Below, one piece after another: positions 11,060 to 23,991 of a stretch of DNA of 64,000 nt. Below the pieces are notes generated by a model. That model was not told the DNA's origin and did no database searches. It saw only the letters and a list, made by a program, of their open reading frames with translations. The DNA is from Pinus tabuliformis. Taxonomy: Eukaryota > Streptophyta > Pinopsida > Pinales > Pinaceae. The position numbers and the translations under genes are program-made. Within the stretch, counting starts at the first letter, position 1. Every line of letters starts with the position of its first letter. Location: assembly GCA_031772625.1 (NCBI GenBank), contig CM062816.1, positions 828,178,556 to 828,242,555 on the forward strand, written 5' to 3'.

Positions 11060-11352
11060 TTTGGTATCAGAGTTGTTTAGGCTTCAAGGGGATGCCTTTG
11101 TTGCTTAGGGGTTTTTCTCGGGCCTGTGGTAGACCTTGTTCAATGGGAGATATGTGGGATCGATTCTTGTGGTGAAAGAAGATGGCGAGCAATGAAAAGA
11201 TAGAGATAGAGAAATTTAATGGTCAGAGTTTTGTGTTGTGGAAACTCAAGATGGAGGATCTGTTGGTGGATAAAGATCAGTGGATCGCAGTACATCCGAG
11301 TAGTTATATGTTGATATTAAAATTTTCAGATAAAGATAAGTGCATCAATATC
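11060..11352 (+). mobile_element. Second truncated Copia-A internal region fused to the 3' LTR
   Basis: Directly after the LTR end comes TTTGGTATCAGAG (PBS, 11060-11072), a leader similar to 6320-6424 and a gag start at ATG 11182 (MASNEKIEIEKFNGQSFVLW). After about 110 bp of gag it jumps to sequence equivalent to 6816-6862, so about 280 bp are deleted. Homology stops near 11352. The order LTR-interior-LTR-interior indicates unequal recombination or tandem insertion. Confidence 0.8.
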
Positions 11353-13167
11353 ACTCAATTGTTAGTTATATAAACACATCAATTGTTACATTGCCATGCT
11401 AATACCAAGCATATTACCCTGCAACTACTCACACATGTCAACCACATGTTCCAAATTTCAAGACAATCATATCTATCAATTTGAAATCAACTTTTACAAA
11501 CAATCATGTCATAATCCATAGTCAACTCATAGTCTTTAGACATAATGCTACAACTGTCAACTATATTCAAGTACATATCCACTGTCTCAACACATGTATG
11601 TTAGTATAATCACCTTAAAACAAAATCATTTGAACACATACTCATATCATGTAATTCATCAAACATTCAACCAACTTGCAACATACCATGTTAAATAAAT
11701 TAACTAGACGACGTAATCAAGCAGTCAAGCACCAAATATATGGCATAAGCAAACTCATACATTGCTGTATCTCAGGGGAGGCTATCTTGTCTGCACAATC
11801 AAGCTAGTTAGCACGATATGAATTCTGAACACATCAACTTAAACATAAATAAGATCATGATATCCATAACAATCACTAACTAAAATGTTCATGTCCTAAT
11901 TCATAAACAATTATCATCTATGCATAGCAATCACATATGTACAATCGATCTAAATTAGTACCACACAATGTAACACAATAATTTGACTCATACTCGAATG
12001 TCGTAACCTTAACCATCTGCATAGGGCAATCCAATTTAACATGATACATATGATGTCAAGATCTTAATGAAATAACCCTAATAATCAAGTTACTAACATA
12101 TAACAACCATAAGCTATATATCATGCTCATCAACAACATATAACCTAATCTTCAAGTTAACTTTCATATAACAACAAGAAGTTAACTTATAACATACTCA
12201 TCAACAATATATAATATAATAATCAGGTTATCTAATATAAAACAACAATAGCAATTCATACAACTATAGGTTACTATCATTCTTGACTATTTGACACATG
12301 TGCACATAACTACACTAATCAACTAACATCTATCATGAATGTAAGCATAACATCAAAATACATGTACATAAACGTAATGTATATAAACCTGATGCATATA
12401 ATAATCCTTGAATTACATAGTTGTATGCCAAACATACAATACTTGTATGACGATTTGCTCTTGCCCCAAAGTCCAATGCTACAACCTCATTATGATGATA
12501 TGTATATCCTGCTCTATCTTAGCCAACAGAATAGCATCATAACATACCAATATCATCCTGATAACCTAAATTTCATACCACGACTTCACAAGGCATGTTT
12601 GACCTACTATTCATGCATAACTATAACCAAGACCATACATGCATGACAACTGCATATAGACATATAACACACAAGTACCAATCCATATTCACATCATTCT
12701 AGCTAGAGTCCAGTCATTAATGCATGACCATATCAACTTCACAAACCATGACCTCATGCATGACAATAACCATTACTCCATTGTACACATTGCCACATGC
12801 AACCATCAACATGCATAAGCAATGCCTAATCAACTACACATACGCATGAACGCATGTAGTTGAGCATAAGCGATCAATTCTTATAACCAACCTACAAGAC
12901 TGATATATGTAATCAAACAACCAAGAATGCAACGTAACATATGTATGGATGTAATCAAGCAACATATAATCATGTAACCAGTCATATACTCCTGACGATG
13001 CATGACAAAAAATCAACATCAAGTTCCTCATGACAACCATACTACAACCATGATCAACATTATGCAATGAAACACGCACATGGAATGCAAGTGTAAGAGA
13101 CACACATGCAACTGACATGCATGCATGACCAACACACACTGCCCATCCATTTTGAGGGGTGAATCAT
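11353..13167. other. Gene-free AT-rich stretch, probable leader of a minus-strand Ty3-type element
   Basis: No coding region is supported. The sequence is rich in cat, aac and catgca words, and the only open frames (for example 12335-12646) are compositional. A PBS-like site and candidate LTR lie at its right edge, so it could be the untranslated interior of a minus-strand element, but no gag or pol follows. Confidence 0.4.
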
Positions 13168-13179
13168 GCTCTGATACCA
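13168..13179 (-). promoter_or_regulatory. Primer-binding-site-like sequence
   Basis: The plus strand reads gctctgatacca, the reverse complement of TGGTATCAGAGC, the initiator Met tRNA PBS of plant LTR elements. It sits four bases from a TATAACACCCTCC sequence typical of the inner LTR edge of plant Ty3 elements. Confidence 0.6.
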
Positions 13180-13182
13180 CTC

Positions 13183-15078
13183 TATAACACCCTCCTCCCA
13201 CATCTACCCAAGCAACCGACCAGCCAAGATAAACATGCGACAAGAGACCACTATGATAAGACTCAACCTCCTAGGTAACCTTAAGGAAACGGAGTCAATA
13301 AAACAAGACCTTACATACCTCCCTTAGGTGCTTTAGGACCCCCAAGAGCCAATCCACCACTTCAAGTGTCCAACCCCTAAGTTAACCTAGCATTTCAATG
13401 AACTAAAACCAAAGTCGCTCCCATGACAAGGCACCCATGCGATTGAAACTCTGTAGTCGCTCCCACAATGCCTGCAAGGGAGAGACTACGGTCTTTTTCA
13501 GCCAGTTCTGTGCTAGAAACTACGAGATTTAAGATAATTTTTCAGGGCTAGTCTCCAAACCAATCCCTAGAACTTGATGAGACTTTCCAAGACAATAAAT
13601 GACACCAAGACAAAGCCTCTAACACAAAACTTGATTAAGGGATTGTCCTAACCAAGCCTAACCATGACATACATTTTGTCAAACACTTAGTAAATATTCA
13701 ACCTACAGGTGTATATAATAGATATGAGCATAGGGGTCTCATACTTATCTGAGATTCGCCATGAAGCATTGTTTCCTTATCACTTTAACTACCATTCCAT
13801 CCATTAGGTCATAGATACATTATCCATTCATTTACAAGTAAAAACATGAGATAACCATGACATGAACCAATCATATAACCATGCTTATAACCAACATTAA
13901 ACCATGTAAATATCAAAGATATGACAACCATCAAATCCACATATAAACAAGTGCAAAAGTAAGAGAACTTAGCTTTTATTAATCATAGGCAAATCCGACC
14001 AAGTTCGAGACTTCCATGTACCACCTGATCATTGACATGTCTGAACCAAATCTCTCTTTTAGTTAGTCACCCTAATGCCATATCCCAAGCATGAATGTGG
14101 GATCTCATAGAACAACCAAGGGAATCCAGAGGTTAAACAACGCGCACCCTCATCAAACCGTGATCACACCAAATTCGACACTCCGATCACAATCGAACCA
14201 AACTTGGAATTCCATCTAGAATCCATCACTATCCTTGAATAATTTTCCGTCTCCTTGTCTCCTAGGCTTTATTGCAATCCAATCCCAGATCACTGGTCCC
14301 TAAACTAAGACCAGTCTCTCAAGCTTTACTGCAATACAAACCCAGATCACTAGACCCTAAACCGAGACTCCTCCCTCAGGCTTTACCGTGTATCCCGACA
14401 AAATCAGTCAAGGGATTCCTAGGCCTTTGGGAATGAAACTTGATACCACCTCCACCCCGGATTCTAAAATCCATCCGACAAACCAAAGCTCAAGAACTGA
14501 AATAAACATACCAACACCATGGCATCCAGAAAAAGGCAGGGCTAGGCTGAAAACCACTGTCATGACCCAGAAAAACCAGGCCACCGACAACAAGAGAACC
14601 ATACACCAACATGCAAAGACATGCATGTCCAAACTAGCTAGGAAATCACACATGCAAAAGGTTACCTGCAAGTATTCCCGTTGAAGTTGCCTGACCCTGC
14701 TTTTCCTTCCTCGATCCTTGGCTAAAGTGCTCCAAGAAAAATCTAAGTGACCAAGAGTGAGGGAGAGAGAGAATAATGAGATAGCTCCAAACTTGAACTC
14801 ACCAAAGGTTACACTGACCAAGCTTGCCAATTGATCCTCAAAATCCTTTTTTTAATGAGGCCTCTATTTTCTTCATTTTCCATTATTTTCCTTAAATTTC
14901 ATCCTCACATGCAACCTGTGACCTTTCACCTTACTTTTCTCTTAATTTCCTTTATTTTCATAAATAAATGTGCCATAAATGCATTTTTACCTTTTAATGC
15001 CTTTGCCTTAGCCTTTGCTAATTTCCTTAGCCATAATAAACTGAAATGAACACCCACACCAGGATGTCCTGCCCAACA
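13183..15078 (-). repeat. Candidate Ty3-type LTR (minus strand)
   Basis: The inner edge is TATAACACCC next to the PBS-like site, where TGTAACACCC would be usual. A possible outer edge is gcccaaca at 15071-15078, which on the minus strand opens TGTTGGGCAGGAC. Between them there is no coding region. No second LTR was found in the window, so the boundaries are inferred and it may be an old fragment. Confidence 0.35.
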
Positions 15079-16550
15079 TTCAACTTGGAATAAGTGTCCC
15101 TTACTCGTGGTCTTATTTTGCCTTTATTAACTTTTATTACATGAACTTTTCACCAGGGCTATTATAATAAAGACCTATACATGTTGAAGATTAGTTTAGA
15201 GAATTGAAATTAATGCCTAACAAAGGGGTTTAGCAGTTCTATTGAGTGACATTGAGCTGGTGGACATGAGAATTTTGAGTTATGGTTGGTACCCTAGAAC
15301 TGATGTCCTTGAGCTACAATCAGAATTCATCTAACTACAGTAAGATCTCCTCCTAGGCTTCAACGTGATCCTACAGAATCTTACCCACCACCATTTTGAG
15401 ATGCCAATAAATATTGTTTGTTTTTCAATATTTTGTGTCCTTGGCTCTTGAAATTTTGGTATATGGGATCCAATTTCCTAGCTCTGCATCAATATCCCAA
15501 TAATGAACTATGCCCTCCCCAAATGAACCTCATCCTCCACAGATTCAATTTTCTCATGGTTGAGAGGTGGAGTCTGCTCTAAGTGTTTGTTTGCAACAGT
15601 CCGAGCTTCTTGCTCAACCCTCTTGCTGGAGAAACTAGATCAAGCACCCTAGGAGCGTGATGGGCCAAACTTACTACTATAGTCATGACAAGAAACTTTG
15701 CCTTAAGGCATAAATTGAAGTTGTTAGGGTCAATGGTGATAAATTCATAGTAAACAACATATAAGAATGAGCACCAGTCACAGAGGCAATTAAAAATCCA
15801 AGAACCTATAAAGTCCAATATTTTAACATATGAATATCCCACAATTTCAGTGGGAGCTCATAAAGAAATACTATTTTGAATACACGAGCCATCCGTTTAG
15901 TACCATGAAGTCTAGAACTTGCATATAGTACTTGCATGTCCTTTCCATTAAAACAAATAATGATTAAAGCTATTCCAAGAAGAGAATGTTGTCCCAACAT
16001 AGTTTTGTTGTAGGTACGACAAGATGCCAAAACCACTGAATAATTAAATCTGGTTTGCCCCAAATTGTAGATCATAACCTTTTATGGAGACTGGATGTGT
16101 TGAAGGGGTTCCATCTATCCATACATGAGATCAATAGATGGGAGGTTGTAGAATTTGACGACTATCATGAAGGGGGATGTGCATTCCTTCTCAACCCATC
16201 CAGAGGTTTCTTCAAAAGGAATACATGGTTGTGGTTTTTGACACGCTTATGTGTACATAGATCCTGAGAGCATTTAGTATAATCTGTCTAAATGCAACCA
16301 CATGTTCAACCACTACCTTAAAATGTTTTCATAACTTTAAGTTAAACCTTAATAAAAGTTAAACTTTACTTAATGATTAAAGTATATGTGTGTAATATAT
16401 TTAAAATTTTATAATCACCTCTCCCAAAACATTAGTTTAAAAAACGAAAATTAAAAACACTTTCTTAAACATTTAACATATCAACACATTTCATGGGTAA
16501 ACAAACCCCAACTCCCTTATGGTATCAAACTTTAAATGTTGATGAACTAC

Positions 16551-17015
16551 GACAACCACCCCTCATATATGTGTTCATCTTGTTCGATGTTTGCATTTTT
16601 TGTTTTGTTTTTTTCTCTTCGAACTAGGTTGAGCCTAGGCCGACGTTGACCCTGATGTTGGATGGAAGAACGATCTACTCACCAATGGAATGTTATCACC
16701 AAGATTGTGTGAAGCTTGGTCGAGCTTGGATCCCCCTTGAGATATTTTGATTCCCCCAAAGGTGGTTCCCATCCTCAACCCCTCCCCATGAAATTTGAAC
16801 CTGTGACCTTGCGAAGACTAAATCCCACACAAACCAATTGGTCTACACCTCATGAGATTCATCTTGTTCAATGCTATTTTGGATGATACTCTTATCTCTT
16901 CCTACTTCTTAGTTAGGAGAAGGTTGATTAACAATGAGAACCACCTCTCATAATGTGTTCATCTTGCTCAATGTTATTTTGATGATACTCTTATATTTTC
17001 CTACTTCTCAGTTAG
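16551..17015 (+). repeat. Imperfect local repeat of a 60-90 bp unit
   Basis: The phrase gttcatcttgttcgatg at about 16573 recurs near 16860 and 16948. The last two copies share about 65 bp (from tcatcttg to cagttaggag), about 90 bp apart. Between them lies a tRNA-like stretch on the minus strand (16850-16790) with a B-box-like GGTTCAAATTTC, possibly a SINE remnant. Confidence 0.55.
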
Positions 17016-17061
17016 GAATGAGTGCTCGTGATGGTGATGAGGATGAGTTATTTTTATTTGA

Positions 17062-17161
<100 letters not shown>

Positions 17162-18373
17162 TCATGTAGAATTTTTTTTGTATTCCATATGAGGAACATA
17201 TATGTTTCAATCTCCAATATCTTGACATTCAACATGAGGGATATACATATTCCAACTTTCAAGGAATTAATTGTTTTCAACAAAAAGGCTTGAAGTCATT
17301 ACATCAAAACTCATCATAACACTTGTCAGAATTGAACCATTCCTCCCAACCACCCGAGATAAACCCAATTCACATACATACACACAAAGCTAATTAGAAT
17401 TTGTATTATTTTTAATAAAAATTACAATATGTATGACTTGTAGTTATTGGTTTGTTGCTAGAGAAGCTAGATTAGTAGCATAGGTATGTAGCCTTGGGCC
17501 ATAAAATCAACCCATAACTTGTAACATAGTTATACAAAACAAAAGTTTGATCAAGTTTTAAGAAGTTTTGTAGCTACTAGGCTTATGATCGTCATGGATA
17601 ACTTGATTACTTTTCATCCAAAAGAGAATAAAATTAAAATAATAAACATTTAGATGGTGGGGTGGTCCACTTGTATGATCAACTATGTTGTTCTCAGAGC
17701 CAAAAAACTTCAAATCAACCAATTTCTTCACCATTTGAGAGACCTAGGTGTTCAATTTTTTGACCTAAAGTTGCAAGTCATTTATGTTGAGGAGGATCTC
17801 TCACTCGACTTTAAACATCTCCACTAAAACCTTTCCCATTATAATTGAATGCTAATATGTTGATGGTCTGGAGGTCGTGGGTTTACCTCATGTAGGTATT
17901 CATTGTATCAAGGATCTAATGACCTACTTCCTCTTCCATTTTAACATAATATATGAAAACACACTTGACTTGAGCTTCCTATTTTGCATTATGAATTTCC
18001 CAATGGATAGTTAAGGGAATGTTTCCCCTAGAATGTGGTTGCAATTATCTTGGCACTCAATTGAACATAGTTGAAAGTGGGGAGGAAGATGGGGGCTGAG
18101 AAGAGCCATGGATAGTAAGATATATGTAAATGTTGACAACAAGCGAGATGGGGGTAATTTGCACATGAATAACGAGAGGTTCGAGGAGAGTGGACAACAT
18201 ACAAAATTTTGAGGTGAGGAACCTTATTAGAAATGTCTTCAGAGAGACAGGGAAAAAAGGAGAGACAAGAACATAAAAAAGCAGTGAGGGATAATACATA
18301 AATAAAATAAAATATGGGATCGAATGGGAAAGCTTACTAGAGAATAACAAATAATAAAGGCATAAAAAACACC

Positions 18374-18481
18374 CATGGGGGTAGCTCAATTGACGATGAT
18401 TGTGTCATGAAGTATTATGTAAACCATGAGGTTGAAAGTTCAAATTCCTTGTGGGTCAAGCCAATAAAATAAAATAAAATG
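18374..18481 (+). mobile_element. Short tRNA-derived SINE
   Basis: The head resembles a tRNA gene: GGGGTAGCTCAATTG carries an A-box-like TAGCTCAATTG at 18382-18392. A B-box-like AGTTCAAATTCC lies at 18437-18448, the usual distance for a pol III internal promoter. After a short body it ends in an (AATAA)-type A-rich tail (18463-18480). It cannot fold as an intact tRNA over its full length. No clear target duplication was seen. Confidence 0.65.
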
Positions 18482-18897
18482 AAGTCATACAAAGCATCCA
18501 CTGAAGTTGTTGCCATGAGCGAGGCCTTGCATGAAGAAAACAAGGAACAATTATGCACTTGAGCCAGATGAAATTCCCATGACTTCAACACAAACCAAGT
18601 AGTGAATGAGGTCATCTAGATTACAAAATGTGTGTCCTTATTCATCATGAGAATGTTAGGTGTGGGTGTTGTTTATGTTCTCAAGGATGCTACTGATGAG
18701 TAGTTAACATGGTTGCATGGATTGTTAGGAGAGGACACCTACCATGAGTCTGCATAATTATATATTCAAATTTAAAATTAATTTTACTGTGACAATTTAA
18801 TTTTAAAAATTTCATTTAAATTTAATGTAAATATCTTTCATCTAAATTGTAAACAAAATATAATAATTATAATAACGTTGTAAAAATTTCAACCATA

Positions 18898-18901
18898 TAT
18901 A

Positions 18902-18981
<80 letters not shown>
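18898..18981. repeat. (AT)n microsatellite
   Basis: A run of about 40 AT dinucleotides with one early interruption (atctat). Confidence 0.95.
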
Positions 18982-18986
<5 letters not shown>

Positions 18987-19289
18987 TAGCAGATAAGCAT
19001 TTTCATTAATTTAAAATGCTAGTTTCAAGGCTTGAACCCGAACATTGGTCTACATATTCGATGATTACACTGCTTTTAGGAACCCACACCATTGTTAGCC
19101 TATTCTTGTGACTGATTTTACTTACTTTCCAAAAAGATTCCAGCTATATGCCTTACAAAAAGATCTTATTAGAAGTATATATCTGCATAACATTTAAAAT
19201 ATTAATTGCAACACAGGAGGGAGCATTTTAAGACAAGAGATTCAAACAATTGATAGTATCAGTTTCTTTCTACTTTATCTGTCTCTGGG

Positions 19290-19600
19290 GCTACCCGGCT
19301 TTTTTCTTCTCTGGCTTCCTATTGGTTCCAACTTCATCCTTGGTGAATTGAGTCCCTCTTCTTTTTCTGTCCATGGATGCCAATTCTACCTAGATTTTTG
19401 ACTGGAACATCTCAATTTTACTCTACAAGATCTCAATTTTGGTGTTCATTAGGAGCTCATAAGCCTCCCTTTCCTTCTCTTCAACTAATCCTCTTTGGTT
19501 CAACATTGTTAGAAACTTCCTGTATTTCCATTAATTTAGCCATAAGCTGACCCAAATAGGTTTGATCCCATGCACGAGAGGAAGACCTAGACTTTGGCAT
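19290..19600 (-). pseudogene. Broken coding relic with coiled-coil character
   Basis: From a Met at 19600 (MPKSRSSSRAWDQTYLGQL) a plausible protein runs leftward. One frameshift near 19495 leads into a charged helical stretch (EEKEREAYELLMN...KIEIL), which is interrupted by two stops and ends in a lysine-rich segment (RKPEKKKAG). I do not recognise the family. It may be the N-terminus of a transposon-encoded protein, but no neighbouring domain confirms this. Confidence 0.4.
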
Positions 19601-20849
19601 GGTGAGGAGATGCCCTTCCATAGTACAATTCTCAAATGGAATTGTCTCTGCTCGTAGGAGAGACTTATCAAATACGACTGATGTGAATGAAGAAGGTAAA
19701 AAGAGAGCAAAATATATCCTTTGCAGAAGCAGATCCTCCTTCTCGAGGTAATGAAGTGCATTGTGTGCAAGCCCATATCTAAATTCTGATTTATTTAGAG
19801 GATTGTCATGCGAATGATATGCTAATGGAATTGCATTAAATTCAATCTTTTTTGAATTGAATGAGGGAGAAAGTTTGAGACATTGTTCGCTTATGCAAGA
19901 ACCACCCCTCCTTTAATTAATATAAAGGATATTAATTAAAAAGTACACCGGTGCCCCTGAAAAATATAAATAATATTAATTAAAATAATATAATTTATTT
20001 TTTCAAAAAAATTAAATAATATTTTAATTTATATTTTAAAATTTTTAAAATTATTTATTCTAATAAATGTTAATCATCATTGTTAGTATAAACACATTAG
20101 TATATAGACTACAAGAAGATTATTAGAATTGCTCTCTAAGGATGTGAGAACAGGGATGAACCTTTTCCAACTTGTGTATTGTCCCATGGAGGTGGTTTGC
20201 TGGGAAGGCCTATGATGATTAGAGATATTTGAAAATTTAACGAAGATAGTAGCTTCTCCCTCATCCTGGCACATGCAACTGGAATCACTTGGAAAATCTT
20301 GGAGTGGAGAAGAACTGTGATGAGGGCAAGGGAATAACCTAGGTTTGATTGAACCCTAAACCATGGTGTTCTGAAAATTCACACTGATGCATGTGTATTT
20401 GGAGAGTTAAGATAGGTGTTGCGCTGATTTTGTAGACTCGGACTCTGTGTAAATCTCACATTAGGGCGCTCAGAATATTTCTATCGAACAAAAATCTTAA
20501 GTCTCCTTTATTCTTTAATTTCATCTCGAATCTTTGTGCATTCAAACTATTTTTATAAAATTTCCTTTCCTAGATGCACAAGATTCCAAAATCAGTAGCA
20601 GGGTAGACTAAGCGGTCACATGTAGCAGAAACCACAAAATGACCAGTCGGGTAAAAAAACAGAGAGTCCCTGGTCCTTCTCTTAGATAATTACAACAAGA
20701 AGAGATCGTTCTAAAGCGTGACATTTGTCTCTGGAACATCCTAGCAATCCAAAGATGTCAGCGGAAATTATGGATATCACTAAAGATGTCAGCAACCACC
20801 AGAATGGGCAAGCTTCACGGCAAGCCACATGAGAAGGAGGAGAAGGGAT

Positions 20850-22361
20850 TTCTTTGTCCTTTGAAGCTGACATATCAAAAAAGAAACATTTCCTCAAACA
20901 CATAATGGCATTAGCGACCATGAAAGAGTTAACCCTAGGTGCATATGTCAACTTAAATAGAGTGGAATATCTGTCCAAGAAAGCTCTAGTTGGTAAGCTC
21001 AATCACATTAAAATGTCTCACAAATAGTTGTTAGCCTGGGTCACAAATACATGGAAACCCTTGGTGGGTTACATCTCGAATGTAACCATCTTTGTAAATA
21101 TATGGATACATTTTCATTTTATTTCATAGATAGATATCAAAATAATCCTTAGCAGGTCATGGGTCATTGGCATAGGCTCTTAATGGTTACAACACTAACA
21201 CCCAACATTCTATCCCAGGATGGAAAAGAAACCATAGAAACATATTTGGGTTATACTACCAGGTTTTCCTCTTGAACTATGGTCAAAAGAAGTCCTAATT
21301 CAGGTGCCAAATACCATTGGCAAATTTATTATCTTGGACAAAGCCTCTCTACTGACTGTAGACAAACAAATGGCATGGATTTTGGTCGAAATGAATACCT
21401 CTCAAGGGCTGCCAGAGTCTATAAAAATTCTTTTGGGTCAGAAGGAGATTATCCAATCGTTGGATTACTGGAAAGTGCCCTTTAGATGCATCATATGTAG
21501 AGAAGTAGGCCATTTAGCCAGATCTTGTGAGGACATACGGAGGCGAGCTCACAACTTCAAAATATACCAAAACTCAAAAGTCAGATATCAAGGGCCAAAG
21601 TCACCTCAAAACGTTTTATGATCATCTCAAAGGAATGCGGAGGATGAGTCAAATTCTTATACAATAGATCCAGAGGAGCCGAAAACATAGACACAAAATC
21701 CTCAATAGATAAATTCCATTCCAGTGGGTTGTCCTGCAAGTGAAAACCAAAATAAGGATTCCTTATTGAGCTCGGGAGACACTCAACTGCATTCTGTAGA
21801 GACATATGTAAGGACAAACCAGGGACCCGAAGCTCCTTCCAACGAAGACTCTTCCAGTAGACTAGACAATGCTAGTAAGTCTATCACTGAAGTTGATACT
21901 CTTATTCAAGATTTATCTATCGATTATACATTACTGCTTGATCAAATTGAACAGATTGATATGAACAATATTTACTATTTTGTTTCTCAGTATGTAGGTC
22001 AAAACTTAACTCAAACACATAAGATAGAGTCTTAGATTCCAAATTCATTAAATCTTTTTGCCCACTAGTTTCAAGATCCTATTTTTCCTCAACACACATT
22101 CCTGAGAATCATAACCTGAACTCCTCCTACCATTCGAAGCACTTTAATAATCCTTCCATCACTAAACAAACACATCAATCTTGGTTTGAGATCAAATGGT
22201 AAACCCAATTCTACATTATTCCATTATGAAATGCATGCTTTTGATGTTGATCCTTTGTCGATGGTGTCCCTTCCTCCCAACGCAAATTTTGTTGTCTCCC
22301 TTATTCCAGTGCTTTCTTACAAATAAGCTCTAAATCTTTTGCCTATCCCTTCCTATACAAG
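20850..22361 (+). pseudogene. LINE-E ORF1 (DUF4283 plus CCHC knuckle), interrupted by Ty3-D
   Basis: A degraded DUF4283-type RNA-binding domain runs from about 20950 to 21400. It is readable as ALVGKLNHIK, WVTNTWKP, HIWVILPGFPLELWSKEVL and ANTIGKFIILDKASLLTVDK, with stops and frame changes. A zinc knuckle CIICREVGHLARSC follows at about 21488-21530, and a loosely coding Ser/Pro/Asn-rich tail continues to 22361. This is the order of plant L1-type ORF1 proteins, which bind the element RNA. The same LINE resumes at 33235 with its endonuclease, showing that 22362-33229 is a later insertion. The true 5' end is uncertain. Confidence 0.75.
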
Positions 22362-22953
22362 TGATCTAGAACTTTTCACTTCAAAGATGCATACAAAATT
22401 GCATAGAAAAGAGCATGTGACCATGAAAGCATATGACATAAAAGAAGCGGAAATAAAAATGTAACCATGAGAAACAAAGCACAAAACAACTTGATAACGA
22501 ACTTCACCCAGTGTGGGTTACGTCTCTGAGCCCTGCTCAATGTGGGGAGACCACATTCATTAATCTTCAACGAAATCAGATTACATGAAATTACAAAATG
22601 ACACCTTATACCTCCACTTCCAGGTATGGCCTGAAAATGCACACCTCTGCTGAAGAAACATACTGCACCATTGAGTTCGTGGCGAAAAATAGTGAAAATG
22701 ACTATAAAGTCAACCATGTTATGTGCTGGTGATCTTTGGAGCTCTAGGGAATCTCATAGGAATATTCCTAGAATATACCAAGAATGTTCTCCTTGATTGG
22801 CGAATCACAGAGTTTTTTCCGGGGCAAAGTTTCGTGCGCCCGGTTCCATAATGTTGGAGTTCCGTCTCTCCCCCTAGAAATGTATCATAGTGTTGTATTT
22901 ATACTACACCATGGGTGGAGTTACCAATGTGGTCGACTGACGCGGCGGTTATA

Positions 22954-23026
<73 letters not shown>

Positions 23027-23375
23027 TACATATACATATATACACATATATACATATACATATATATACATACATATATTCATATACATATATATCTATA
23101 TATACATATATACATATATATACATACATATATACATACACATATACATATATATATATATATATATATATTAATTTAATATAACCCTAATGAGCACATT
23201 TCCTACCAATTTTTTTTGGAGGTCACTGTACAAATTAATTAGGCGACAATTTGACCACTGTTGACTGCCATGAAGGTGAAAATGTTACCTCGTTAAGGAA
23301 ACCAATAGTCTACTGGTTGGGCACCACATGTCGCAATCCAATTGGTCCGTACATTTGACTGGGTTACTGACATCA
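22362..23375 (-). repeat. 3' LTR of Ty3-D, first segment
   Basis: It matches the 5' LTR from 31960 onward (for example tcacttcaaagatgcatac, the cattaatcttca block and ggaggtcactgtacaaattaatta). Relative to that copy it has lost about 140 bp after ggttatagc and carries an expanded TA microsatellite instead. It ends at the target site CATCA (23371-23375) where Ty3-C inserted. Confidence 0.85.
22955..23172. repeat. Long (TA)n/(CATATA)n microsatellite inside the Ty3-D LTR
   Basis: About 218 bp of TA dinucleotides with interspersed CATA and CATATA units. The sister LTR has only about ten TA units at 32699-32719. Open frames on both strands (Tyr-Ile repeats) are artefacts of the repeat. Confidence 0.95.
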
Positions 23376-23950
23376 TGATCCAGGTGGATATTGGTGGCCA
23401 CCTGCCAAGTCCACCTGGACCCCCACCATTGTCTTTCTCAGCATTTTCAGTTTCCTTAATTGTAGCACAACTTACTATTTTTAGCAGTTTTTCGGGTCCT
23501 GAACTTCCGGAGCCGTTTTGAGGCCCTAAACGACGTTTCAACAATGATAGTGCTTGGATAGATCTTTCTAATGAGCTATTGTACGCGTCAAACGGAGATC
23601 ATATGCCAAAGTTACGACCCCTTGGAGTTGATGTACCAATTTACCCCAAACGGGGCCCACAGTTTGGCGTTTCATCTCCTAGGGTTAGGTTTTGGAATGT
23701 TAAGGGTTTTTCCATTGTTTCTCAACAATAAATAGGCCTTCGAGCCTCATTGTAACACAGTTCAGAGGCATGTAGCCATCACATCTCTTCTCAGAGATAA
23801 GCTACCATCGCCCTAGCTGGTTTATTTCCATTTCTGGTTGTAAGCATATTTCAGTATTTTCCATTAATGAAATGAAGTATTATTTCCGCTGCATCTTTGT
23901 GTATATGGTTATCTCTGTAATTTGTTGCGTTCCTATTTAAATCCGGATCA
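23376..23950 (+). repeat. 5' LTR of Ty3-C
   Basis: 575 bp, TGATCCAGGT...ATCCGGATCA. Near-identical to 28577-29207 apart from about six substitutions, one T in a T-run and the missing 55-bp hairpin block. It contains aataaatagg near 23728, upstream of the probable R/U5 region. Confidence 0.95.
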
Positions 23951-23951
23951 G

Positions 23952-23963
23952 TGGTATCAGAGC
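23952..23963 (+). promoter_or_regulatory. Ty3-C primer-binding site
   Basis: TGGTATCAGAGC, one base after the LTR end. It is complementary to the 3' end of the plant initiator Met tRNA. Confidence 0.9.
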
Positions 23964-23991
23964 GGTCTGCTTTTTCTCTGTTTTTCTTTGC

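Noticed and set aside
12335..12646. 103-codon plus-strand ORF in the gene-free stretch
   Set aside because: Compositional; rich in Tyr, His and Ile from cat/tat words, with no domain and no neighbours.
18374..18448. Possible functional tRNA gene
   Set aside because: A and B boxes are present, but I could not form a full acceptor stem and anticodon arm, and an A-rich tail follows; better explained as a SINE.
22899..23184. Overlapping ORFs on both strands
   Set aside because: They are artefacts of the TA/CATATA microsatellite, which lacks stops in these frames.
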